The notes under the pieces: generated by a model | Told to the model about the DNA's origin: nothing | Database searches by the model: none | Seen by the model: only the letters and a program-made list of their open reading frames with translations | Part shown: positions 1 to 6,573 of the stretch, piece after piece | How the letters are laid out: each line of letters begins with the position of its first letter | Position numbering within the stretch: position 1 is the first letter of the stretch | Program-made: the position numbers and the translations under genes | Assembly: GCA_021794835.1 (NCBI GenBank) | Contig: JAJYQA010000019.1 | Coordinates: forward strand, 54,735 to 118,734 | Origin: Actinomycetes bacterium | GTDB lineage: Bacteria; Actinomycetota; Aquicultoria; Aquicultorales; Aquicultoraceae | Direction: 5' to 3' | DNA: 64,000 nucleotides

Positions 1-8
1 TGCGGCAG

Positions 9-212
9 ATGTTATTACTAATTTTCATAGCGTTAGCAGTAGTAGTTGGATATTTTAAAGGTGGCGGAACAGGCAATATCTCCCAGATAAGACTTCGTTT
101 TGGTTCATTGATAATTATAGCTCTCAGTGTTAAAGTCATTCTCCTTATACAGGGGTATCCGTTTGCAATCTCATCCCCCAAGTTAGCTATAGTCGCCCAC
201 ACCTTCTCATAG
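9..212 (+). pseudogene. Truncated DUF5317-like membrane protein
   Basis: The 67-residue ORF starts with a hydrophobic helix followed by a short Gly-rich basic turn (YFKGGGTG) and a second hydrophobic stretch. This resembles the N-terminus of DUF5317 proteins, small multi-membrane proteins of unknown function seen mainly in Actinobacteria and Firmicutes. As I remember the family, members run to about 170 or more residues, whereas this one stops after the second helix, and the following 390 bases show no continuation in any frame. I therefore call it a truncated relic. The family match is from memory and could be wrong. The window edge leaves only eight bases upstream, so no promoter can be judged. 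Confidence 0.45.
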
Positions 213-606
213 GTAAGTCACAAGCCAAGACAACGTTACCGCCCAAAACACACCTTTCAAATAGGCACAAGTGGCCAATAGTTTTAGTTAAGAGGGCAGG
301 ATAACCCGGTGTTAGTGTCGAATAAATATCGGTGAATGGGTGAATAGGACGTTGCCCGATTTATCGGGCGCGCACTGGCAGAACGGTGAAATTGTGGATG
401 GATAGATAGGATAAGTTCCTTCCCTTGAGGGGGAGGTTAGGTGGGGGTGAACCCACGTCACTTGCTTTCATTGACTTTGGTGCTGAGTAACTGCTATTTA
501 TCTACGTGGCGACCGCCAAAACCTCAAACAATGTTCTTAAACAATCCCCGACTATGCAGTATAATCAGGGATGATATGTTTAGTCATTAGATACAGGAGG
601 CGGTAC
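213..606. other. Intergenic region upstream of purH
   Basis: No credible gene is present. The stretch holds a small hairpin (GCCCGAT-TT-ATCGGGC at 354-369) that recurs elsewhere in the window, a G-rich segment near 421-450 that partly matches one near 16571-16594, and a TATAAT at 560-565 that may be the purH -10 box. No good -35 box is visible at the expected spacing. Confidence 0.5.
354..369. repeat. GCCCG hairpin repeat, copy 1
   Basis: GCCCGAT and ATCGGGC form a 7-bp stem with a two-base loop, preceded by GTT. Related copies lie at 22750-22765 and, degenerated, near 47583, 49219 and 63776. Several are flanked by words such as GTGAATGG, which suggests relics of one dispersed sequence. Confidence 0.5.
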
Positions 607-2166
607 ATGATCGACAAAATCAAAATCAAACGGGCGATAATAAGCGTCTCTGATAAAACAGGCGTGGTGGAGTTTGCCAAGGGACTAAAAGAATTTGGGG
701 TTGAGATTCTTTCGACCGGCGGCACCGCTAAGGCTTTAAGAGATGCAGAAATAGAGGTAGTTGAGGTATCCGACTACACAGGGTTTCCCGAGATGATGGA
801 GGGCCGCGTTAAGACCCTGCACCCCAAGATTGCAGGCAGCATCTTGGCCGACCGCAGGAAAGAAGAGCACATGAGGCAGATCAAGGAGGCCGGTATCGAA
901 CCGATCGACCTGGTCTGCGTAAATCTCTATCCCTTTGCGGCGACCATCGCTAAAGCCGATGTCACGCTGGACGAGGCGATTGAAAATATAGATATCGGCG
1001 GGCCCACAATGATAAGAGCGGCCGCCAAGAATTTTGAAGGCGTTGCGGTTGTTGTAGAGTCCCCCTGGTATACCAGGATTTTAGACGAGATGCGCTCAAA
1101 CGACGGTGCGCTATCTCGTGATACCCGCTTTGCGCTTTGCAAAGACGCCTTCAAGCACACCGCGATGTACGACGCAACAATTGCCCAGTGGCTGACCGTC
1201 TATGAGGCAAAAGAGGAGTTCCCGGAAGTTGCGGTCTATGTCTTTGAGAAGATAATGAACACCCGCTATGGCGAGAACCCACACCAGAAGGCGGCCTACT
1301 ACCGCCAGGCGGGCGCACCGGATGACACCCTGGTAAACTTCAAGCAAATCCACGGCAAGGAGCTCTCATACAACAACATTCTGGATATGAACTCGGCTTG
1401 GGCACTGGTTACTGAATTTGAGGAACCGGCCTGCGCTATCATCAAACACAATAACCCCTGCGGCTGTGCCATTGGGCGCGACCTCTCCGAGGCGTACCAA
1501 AGAGCCTACGAGAGCGATACCGTCTCGGCCTTTGGCGGCATTGTCGCCTTAAACCAGCTTGTCGATAAAGCTACAGCCGAGGAGATGGCAAAAATATTTA
1601 TCGAGGTTGTAATTGCCCCAGGCTACTCCCAGGAGGCCCTGGATGTTCTAACCAAAAAGGCCAACCTTCGTTTGATCGATACCGGCGGCGTCACCAGGAT
1701 GGATTACTTTGACCACGATATCCGGCGCGTAAGCGGCGGCGTGCTTATTCAGAACTTCGACAACATCGAGGAGTCGGTAGCCAACTGGCGTGTGGTAAGT
1801 GAAGCCGAACCAACCGAAGGCCAGTTAAGGGACATGGCATTTGCCTGGAAAGTTGCCAAGCACGTCAAATCAAATGCCATTATTTATGTAAAAGATCAGG
1901 CAACCGTCGGGGTCGGGGCCGGCCAGATGAGCCGGGTAGACTCCACCTGGCTGGGGGCACACAAGGGCGGCGATAAGGTGAAGGGCGCGGTTGTGGCATC
2001 CGATGCCTTCTTCCCGTTTAGGGACGGTCTTGATGCGGCGGTTTCGGCCGGAGCAGCGGCGATTGTTGAGCCGGGCGGTTCAATTCACGACGATGAGGTT
2101 ATCCAAGCTGCCAACGAGCACGGAATCCCGCTGGTATTTACAGGTATTCGTCATTTTCGCCACTAG
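607..2166 (+). CDS. purH: Bifunctional AICAR formyltransferase / IMP cyclohydrolase
   Basis: Catalyses the last two steps of de novo IMP synthesis: formylation of AICAR using 10-formyl-THF, then ring closure. The first ~150 residues are the MGS-like IMP cyclohydrolase domain (RAIISVSDKTG, LSTGGTAK, GRVKTLHPKI). The rest is the transformylase, including RYGENPHQ and the KHNNPCG segment with the catalytic Lys-His. The ORF track starts 36 bases earlier, but AGGAGG lies seven bases before the ATG at 607 and the protein then begins MIDKIKIKRA, giving 519 residues, normal for PurH. It stands alone here; purE is about 14 kb downstream and other pur genes are not in view. Confidence 0.97.
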   Translation: MIDKIKIKRAIISVSDKTGVVEFAKGLKEFGVEILSTGGTAKALRDAEIEVVEVSDYTGFPEMMEGRVKTLHPKIAGSILADRRKEEHMRQIKEAGIEPIDLVCVNLYPFAATIAKADVTLDEAIENIDIGGPTMIRAAAKNFEGVAVVVESPWYTRILDEMRSNDGALSRDTRFALCKDAFKHTAMYDATIAQWLTVYEAKEEFPEVAVYVFEKIMNTRYGENPHQKAAYYRQAGAPDDTLVNFKQIHGKELSYNNILDMNSAWALVTEFEEPACAIIKHNNPCGCAIGRDLSEAYQRAYESDTVSAFGGIVALNQLVDKATAEEMAKIFIEVVIAPGYSQEALDVLTKKANLRLIDTGGVTRMDYFDHDIRRVSGGVLIQNFDNIEESVANWRVVSEAEPTEGQLRDMAFAWKVAKHVKSNAIIYVKDQATVGVGAGQMSRVDSTWLGAHKGGDKVKGAVVASDAFFPFRDGLDAAVSAGAAAIVEPGGSIHDDEVIQAANEHGIPLVFTGIRHFRH

Positions 2167-2211
2167 TGGCAGACGCGTAACATCGGTGGGCTTTACGCCC
2201 GCCTTGCACAA

Positions 2212-2240
2212 TTGACATCAAGCTTTAGCTGTAGTATCAT
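2212..2240 (+). promoter_or_regulatory. Promoter of tRNA-Lys cluster
   Basis: TTGACA (2212-2217) and TATCAT (2235-2240) are separated by 17 bases, about 70 bases upstream of tRNA-Lys. It probably drives the Lys-Glu-Val tRNA cluster. Confidence 0.7.
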
Positions 2241-2309
2241 AACTTTGCTGTAGCGGTTCCGCTGATGTTCCGCTACAATATTTTTGTCTTGATCTTGGAA
2301 AATCTTTCT

Positions 2310-2385
2310 GGGCCGTTAGCTCAGCTGGTAGAGCACCGGACTTTTAATCCGGGTGTCGAAGGTTCGAATCCTTCACGGCTCACCA
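2310..2385 (+). tRNA. tRNA-Lys (TTT)
   Basis: Complete cloverleaf: acceptor GGGCCGT pairs with ACGGCTC (one G-U pair), the anticodon loop CTTTTAA has anticodon TTT, the T arm is GGTTCGAATCC and a CCA end is encoded. It is the first of three tRNAs in a row, separated by hairpin repeats. Confidence 0.96.
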
Positions 2386-2387
2386 AT

Positions 2388-2516
2388 TCAGAAACAAGAG
2401 ACAAGAAACCAGAAATAAGAAATAAGAGACCAGAGATCAGATATGAGGTCTAAAGCATAAAGTTAAAATCTGGTTTCTGAAGGGCCGAAGGCCCGTCCTT
2501 GTTTCTAGTTTCTGAT
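2388..2516. repeat. Hairpin element family A, copy 1
   Basis: A quasi-palindrome with a purine-rich left arm (GAAACAAGAGACAAG...) and a right arm that is its imperfect reverse complement (CTTGTTTCTAGTTTCTGA). It contains GAGGTCTAAA in the centre and an internal small hairpin GGGCCGAAGGCCC. It fills the gap between tRNA-Lys and tRNA-Glu. Similar copies occur at many other intergenic sites in this window. Confidence 0.8.
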
Positions 2517-2519
2517 TTT

Positions 2520-2592
2520 GCCCCCATCGTCTAGAGGCCTAGGACACAGCCCTTTCAAGGCTGCGGCGGGGATTCGAATTCCCCTGGGGGCA
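2520..2592 (+). tRNA. tRNA-Glu (TTC)
   Basis: Acceptor GCCCCCA pairs with TGGGGGC, the anticodon loop CTTTCAA gives anticodon TTC, and the T arm is GGGATTCGAATTCCC. No CCA is encoded. A short hairpin follows directly. Confidence 0.95.
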
Positions 2593-2593
2593 C

Positions 2594-2614
2594 AAAATCA
2601 CCTTCGGTGATTTT
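2594..2614 (+). terminator. Hairpin after tRNA-Glu
   Basis: AAAATCACC-TTC-GGTGATTTT is a perfect 9-bp stem with a T run, placed directly after tRNA-Glu. It could terminate or act in 3' processing. tRNA-Val follows after a family B element. Confidence 0.5.
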
Positions 2615-2734
2615 AGAGAGTAGAAATTAGAAAGTAGATAGTAGATTGAATTATTAAAGGAAGAGTTTGAAAGGTGAGGGTTTAATTACTCAAAACCAAT
2701 TTCACTCGGTCTAATCTCTATTTTCTAATCTCTA
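2615..2734. repeat. Hairpin element family B, copy 1
   Basis: Left arm GAGAGTAGAAATTAGAAAG, middle AGATTGAATTATT, right arm TCTAATCTCTATTTTCTAAT. The arms are imperfect reverse complements. The element ends exactly at the first base of tRNA-Val. Further copies are at 28545, 29040 and 32451. Confidence 0.8.
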
Positions 2735-2809
2735 GGGAGTTTAGCTCAGCGGGAGAGCACCTGCCTTACAAGCAGGGGGTCAGTGGTTCAAATCCACTAA
2801 CTCCCACCA
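2735..2809 (+). tRNA. tRNA-Val (TAC)
   Basis: Acceptor GGGAGTT pairs with AACTCCC, the anticodon loop CTTACAA gives TAC, and CCA is encoded. The remnant of a serine recombinase gene reads from the opposite strand straight into this tRNA, which may mark an old integration site. Confidence 0.96.
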
Positions 2810-3169
2810 AGTTGTTCTTATTTGAACCAGGGGAATAAACAGCATCAAAGAGGTCGGCAAACTCATACTTGCTGATCTTTTTGTTTTTGACGTAAATCTT
2901 TCTAAAGAACACTTGGTTAAATATCCTTTTGGTTTTTGGAGAGCCTTTGGTATAGCCCAGCTGACAAAATTTGAGACCATCTTAAGTATAAGGTCAATCT
3001 TTTCCTCGATAGAGTCGTTCTCAAAAGACAAGGATTCAAGCCTAATTTCAGAATCTGCGATGTCGCTATTTAACTGTTCTTATTTTCTCTTTAAAAGATC
3101 AACAGTAATAGCTTCGGCTAGATAAGCTTCAAGGAGGCGTTCTCGTTCTTTACAATCCTGATTTGCCAT
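2810..3169 (-). pseudogene. Serine recombinase C-terminal remnant
   Basis: On the minus strand an open segment beginning MANQDCKERERLLEAY at 3169 reads to a stop codon near 3080, continues in frame through LSFENDSIEEKIDLILKMVS, and after a shift near 2955-2965 goes on as GYTKGSPKTKRIFNQVFFRK followed by IYVKNKKI. This order (coiled-coil linker with ERLLEAYLxxxI, then RIFNQVFF.KIYV) is the C-terminal region of large serine recombinases. The resolvase catalytic N-terminus is absent. At least one nonsense codon and one frameshift show it is dead. The frame ends inside tRNA-Val, suggesting a decayed integrated element. Confidence 0.6.
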
Positions 3170-3261
3170 GTCAGAAATCGGTGGTCGATTTACTCCGACA
3201 GGGTGGTCGCGATGGGGCGAAATTTACAAATGTTCAAAGAAAGCGGTAATTAAGCTATAGG

Positions 3262-3273
3262 GAACATATGTTC
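3262..3273. promoter_or_regulatory. LexA-type (SOS) box candidate
   Basis: GAACATATGTTC is a perfect 12-base palindrome matching the Gram-positive LexA core GAAC-N4-GTTC. It lies about 90 bases upstream of the recombinase remnant on the minus strand and about 175 bases upstream of the glycosyltransferase on the plus strand. It may be a leftover regulatory site of the lost element. Confidence 0.45.
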
Positions 3274-3316
3274 TATTAGCCAATAGCTTGAACCTTTGCA
3301 TGAACCTTTACAATTA

Positions 3317-3344
3317 TTAGATGCATTTAATTAGATGCATTTAA
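3317..3344. repeat. Tandem 14-mer duplication
   Basis: TTAGATGCATTTAA occurs twice in direct tandem and contains the palindrome ATGCAT. It lies just upstream of a TTGACA -35-like box. The function is unknown. Confidence 0.6.
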
Positions 3345-3349
3345 AGTAA

Positions 3350-3377
3350 TTGACATATCTCCCAGAAGAGCTAACAA
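3350..3377 (+). promoter_or_regulatory. Putative promoter of glycosyltransferase gene
   Basis: TTGACA at 3350-3355, then 16 bases, then TAACAA at 3372-3377. It is about 70 bases before the glycosyltransferase start. Confidence 0.45.
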
Positions 3378-3448
3378 TAGTTTTTAAACGTTAAGGCAAC
3401 TTGCAAGTGTGACATAAGTAGCTGGGAGCTATATATAAAAAGACTTAA

Positions 3449-5239
3449 ATGAGAAGATTGTTGGATAAGACAAAGTACCTTAACTCTCTCCGGGCAATTA
3501 AAGCCGAGTACGTTTTAGTCTCTATGCTTACTCTAAGCATATACCTAACGCTTATCATTTTCCGTGCTCTAGATGATAACAGCCTTACCTCATGGCATTG
3601 GGTGTTTACCAGAATTAATTCGAATAAGATATTTTTAATATTAATTATTGGTATTGTAATTGCCTACGTACTTTCTAGGATTTCGTTCCTCGAGCGGTAT
3701 CCTGTCCCTTTTCTTTTTCTCGCTTCGTTTGCTGTTGCTGCACTCTGCTGGGGAACACCAGAGGTCATCGTGGACGCCTCCAGATATTTTACGCAGGCCA
3801 AGTATCTCGAAATTTACGGAATTGGATATTTTTTCAGGGAGTGGGGCTACAATATTGTAGCCTGGACCGATTTACCGCTTATTCCTTTTCTTTACGGTCT
3901 TATTTTTAAGCTTCTGGGAGAATCCAGGATTTATATCCAAATATTCATAACCTTTCTCTTCTCCAGCACGGTTGTGCTTACTTACTGGATTGGGAAAGCA
4001 CTATGGGACGAAAACGTTGGCTTCTTTGGCGGGTTACTTTTGCTGGGCATTCCCTATATTTTTACCCAGGTGCCGCTTATGCTTGTTGATGTGCCGACAA
4101 TGTTCTTTTTTACGCTTGCGGTTTTTGCTTTTATCAAAGTGCTTGAGGATGGCGGTGCCTGGATAATCGTGCTTTCCGCTATCGCCATATTTCTTGCTTT
4201 CTTTTCCAAGTATTCAACTTGGCCTATGCTTTCGGTTTTAACGGTTATATCCCTTGTTTATTTCCATGCAGCGGGAAGACAGGAGGGAGAGTTTTCTAAA
4301 AAGTCACGCCTTTTTAAGTTGGTACAGCAACGCAGGGTTTTTTATAGAAGCATTGCTGTGTTTTTAACCTCCGTTTTGCTTATAGGAATTGTGGTCTTCT
4401 TAAAGTTTGGTATTATCTCAGAACAGATCAAACTTCTAATAAGCTATCAGCAGCCTGGTTTAAAGCGATGGGGGGAAAGTTTTTACTCGACCTTCTTTTT
4501 TCAAATACATCCTTTTCTTACTGTTGCGGCGGCGTATTCTGCTTACGCCGCTTTTAAGAAAAAAGACTTAAGATACTTGATAATTAGCTGGCTGGTGCTT
4601 CTTGTATTTTTGCTGTGGATTGAGAGGATACGCTATATCATAATGTTGTTTCCGATGCTTGCCTTGATGGCTTCTTACGGGCTGCAGGAAATAAAAAGCA
4701 AAGACTTGAGAAAATTTATTGCTTTATGTGCTGTAATTTCCTCCTTTGTAATCGCAGTATTTGCTTATCTTTCTTTTTTGCAGAGTATAAGCGCTGTAAA
4801 TTTAAAGAATGCCGGCGAGTATTTGGATTCCACTGGTGCCAAAAACATCGAGGTTTTTACGCTGCCCTTGGAAGGATCTGTTGGCGTCAACCCGGCAGTC
4901 TCTGTCCCACTTCTGGATATTTTCGCTGCTCAAAACGTTACTTATCACTATAGCTACCCTTTACCACCTTGGGAAAAGATTAAAACATCACCCTTGAGAT
5001 TTACGTGGGAGTATAAGAATCCTCAGTACTACGACTTTAAAAATAGTAATTTTAAAGGTAATACGGTGGTCGTGATATCAGGGTTCCCAGACGAAATACT
5101 GCCAGACGGCATTGCGAAAAGGCTGGATGGCTACCGCCTATCTAAAGTATTTAAGATTTCTGCGGGGATTTTTCGCTATCGGACCATTGTAATGGTATAT
5201 CAACCAACGCATATACATGATAGTTTTTATGTTCCTTAA
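3449..5239 (+). CDS. PMT/ArnT-like membrane glycosyltransferase
   Basis: A 596-residue integral membrane protein with about ten or more hydrophobic segments and a soluble C-terminal part of about 150 residues. The loop after the third segment carries VDASRYFTQAKYL, the acidic motif typical of GT39/GT83 enzymes, followed by PLIPFLYGLIFKLLGES, the usual PLY motif of the family. Such enzymes move a sugar from a polyprenyl-phosphate donor to protein or lipid on the outer face of the membrane. Donor and acceptor cannot be told. The start ATG at 3449 has only a weak upstream GGGAG. The AT-rich codon use differs from the ribosomal genes and fits an accessory island. Confidence 0.85.
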   Translation: MRRLLDKTKYLNSLRAIKAEYVLVSMLTLSIYLTLIIFRALDDNSLTSWHWVFTRINSNKIFLILIIGIVIAYVLSRISFLERYPVPFLFLASFAVAALCWGTPEVIVDASRYFTQAKYLEIYGIGYFFREWGYNIVAWTDLPLIPFLYGLIFKLLGESRIYIQIFITFLFSSTVVLTYWIGKALWDENVGFFGGLLLLGIPYIFTQVPLMLVDVPTMFFFTLAVFAFIKVLEDGGAWIIVLSAIAIFLAFFSKYSTWPMLSVLTVISLVYFHAAGRQEGEFSKKSRLFKLVQQRRVFYRSIAVFLTSVLLIGIVVFLKFGIISEQIKLLISYQQPGLKRWGESFYSTFFFQIHPFLTVAAAYSAYAAFKKKDLRYLIISWLVLLVFLLWIERIRYIIMLFPMLALMASYGLQEIKSKDLRKFIALCAVISSFVIAVFAYLSFLQSISAVNLKNAGEYLDSTGAKNIEVFTLPLEGSVGVNPAVSVPLLDIFAAQNVTYHYSYPLPPWEKIKTSPLRFTWEYKNPQYYDFKNSNFKGNTVVVISGFPDEILPDGIAKRLDGYRLSKVFKISAGIFRYRTIVMVYQPTHIHDSFYVP

Positions 5240-5381
5240 CCGTTTTTTAGTTGTCATACCGGGCGCTATACCGTGGCCATCAAGATAGCTATGGGTAAAT
5301 GTAAGTACAGTTTGGTTATACCTACCTGGGTATTGCAGGCGCTGCCCTTTTAAATACATCCGTACCAAGAATAATTAGAGC

Positions 5382-5411
5382 TTGACAGGATAATCGGCAA
5401 GTTGGTATATT
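5382..5411 (+). promoter_or_regulatory. Promoter of dsrEFH-yedE-tusA operon
   Basis: TTGACA (5382-5387), an 18-base spacer, then TATATT (5406-5411), about 70 bases before the first start codon. The shared motif TCCTAGTAAA begins nine bases downstream of the -10 box, so it would overlap the transcription start. Confidence 0.6.
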
Positions 5412-5419
5412 TAATTAAA

Positions 5420-5429
5420 TCCTAGTAAA
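5420..5429 (+). promoter_or_regulatory. TCCTAGTAAA operator-like motif, site 1
   Basis: The sequence TCCTAGTAAA lies at the expected transcription start of the sulfur-relay operon. The same ten bases overlap the -10 box of the split-Soret cytochrome gene in the same orientation relative to the gene, and nine of them (TCCTAGTAA) occur upstream of the second sulfur operon. A position over the start site would fit a repressor site. The regulator is not identified. Confidence 0.4.
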
Positions 5430-5481
5430 CCAATATGATTAATATGATAAAAAGTTATTATGATTAAGGAGGTTAACGCTT

Positions 5482-5823
5482 ATGGCAAGTTTATTTCTTG
5501 TGCTAAAAACAGCACCGGAGCAGGAGCAGCATGCGCATTTTGTCTGGAATGTAGCCCGGGCAGCGGCGGCACAGGGCCACACGGTTACAATACATGTCTT
5601 TGGGGATGGGATATACAATCTAGTACCTGGTATGGGGGGAGTGGGACCTGTAGGAATTGCTGAGTTTACGGACAAGGAAAATTTACACTTTATGTACTGT
5701 AACTACAACGTTATACAGCGGGGCTTGGAGAAACGACTCCTGGATGGCACGAGGGCAGCATCCACTACCGATGCCGCTATGGAAGTTATGAAACATGATC
5801 GGACTCTTATTTTATCAAGGTGA
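5482..5823 (+). CDS. dsrE: DsrE-family sulfur-relay subunit
   Basis: A 113-residue DsrE/TusD-like protein with the usual alternating Rossmann-like pattern (ASLFLVLKTAP, VTIHVFGDGIYNLV). The Cys in FMYCNYNVIQRGL sits where DsrE/TusD carry the persulfide-bearing active-site Cys, just before the conserved RGL. DsrE works in a DsrEFH hexamer that passes sulfane sulfur between TusA-type carriers and downstream enzymes in the cytoplasm. AAGGAGG precedes the ATG. The two next genes are DsrF- and DsrH-like, then a YeeE/YedE transporter and TusA, which supports the assignment. Confidence 0.85.
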   Translation: MASLFLVLKTAPEQEQHAHFVWNVARAAAAQGHTVTIHVFGDGIYNLVPGMGGVGPVGIAEFTDKENLHFMYCNYNVIQRGLEKRLLDGTRAASTTDAAMEVMKHDRTLILSR

Positions 5824-5833
5824 GGTGGTTATT

Positions 5834-6202
5834 TTGTCCGGACCTTTAAAATTTTGCACCGTTGTTCGTCAACCCCCAATTGGCAGCCGAGATTCACTGG
5901 AAGCGATACGCTTCTCTATGGGGATGACACTTTTAGGTAATGTTGCTGAGACCTACGTTGTTTTAGAAGGTGACGGAGTGTTTCATGCCCTGGATGAGTT
6001 ACCAGAGAAAGTTCTAGATAGAGATACCTCTCGGATCAACGTGGTAGATAGCATAGATTTCGATGGGCAGATTTATGCCGTGCAAGAAGATTTGGCTGCC
6101 CGTGGTTTAAGTGAAAAGGATCTGATTCCTGGAGTGAAGGTTATTTCGGCGCAACAGGTAGCAGAGTTAGTAAGTCAAGCGAACACCACTCACTTTATGT
6201 AG
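5834..6202 (+). CDS. dsrF: DsrF-like sulfur-relay subunit
   Basis: I choose the TTG at 5834, preceded by GGTGAGGTGG, instead of the ORF-track start inside dsrE; this gives 122 residues beginning MSGPLKFCTVVRQPP. The pattern (RQPPIGSRDSLEAIRFSMGM, YVVLEGDGVFHAL, DLAARGLSEKDLIPGV) matches DsrF/TusC. The usual Cys before the DLAARGL segment is not obvious; the only Cys is near the N-terminus (KFCTV). It would form the middle subunit of the DsrEFH complex. The gene lies 10 bases after dsrE and is probably translationally coupled. Confidence 0.82.
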   Translation: MSGPLKFCTVVRQPPIGSRDSLEAIRFSMGMTLLGNVAETYVVLEGDGVFHALDELPEKVLDRDTSRINVVDSIDFDGQIYAVQEDLAARGLSEKDLIPGVKVISAQQVAELVSQANTTHFM

Positions 6203-6232
6203 GGTTGACTTTAAGAGAGGAGAATTAGCGAT

Positions 6233-6550
6233 ATGGCGATATTATGTATTAGTGCTTTGTCGTCTGGCAGTTTTGCACGTCGAAGATGCCTTTTAGATCT
6301 GGCACACGGCTTAGTTAAACCGGATGAGAAAATTTCACTTTTGCTTTATGGTGACGGTGTTTACAATTTGGTGGATGGTAGCCAGGCGGCGGCAGAGCTA
6401 ACCAATATTCCAGCAAAAATTTATGCTATTGCGGATGATATTGTGAACCGGGGGCTGGCAGGGCGGATTATCCCGCAGGCGCAGCAGGTTGGCTATCCCC
6501 AGGTAGTAGAGCTAATTATGGAAGCCGATCATACAATTACTGGCGTCTGA
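6233..6550 (+). CDS. dsrH: DsrH-like sulfur-relay subunit
   Basis: A 105-residue DsrH/TusB-like protein. It begins MAILCISALSSGSFARRRCL and has LLLYGDGVYNLVDG and IYAIADDIVNRGL, both typical of the family. The Cys in RRRCLLDL is near the position of the conserved Cys of DsrH. It should complete the DsrEFH trimer of dimers. GAGAGGAGA precedes the ATG. It overlaps the open frame of the transporter gene that follows, consistent with one mRNA. Confidence 0.82.
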   Translation: MAILCISALSSGSFARRRCLLDLAHGLVKPDEKISLLLYGDGVYNLVDGSQAAAELTNIPAKIYAIADDIVNRGLAGRIIPQAQQVGYPQVVELIMEADHTITGV

Positions 6551-6573
6551 TGTTTGGAGGAGGGATATATATA

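Noticed and set aside
2265-2453. ORF of 62 residues over tRNA-Lys and a repeat
   Set aside because: It reads through the tRNA (GPLAQLVEHRTFNPGVEGSN is the classic tRNA read-through) and the purine-rich repeat arm; it is not a gene.
2388-2734. Possible CRISPR array from the repeated purine-rich words
   Set aside because: Repeat units are not regular, there are no equal-length spacers, and the arms are complementary to each other, so these are hairpin elements. No CRISPR array was seen in the window.
2913-3125. Plus-strand 70-residue ORF
   Set aside because: It is the shadow of the recombinase remnant on the minus strand and has no family features.
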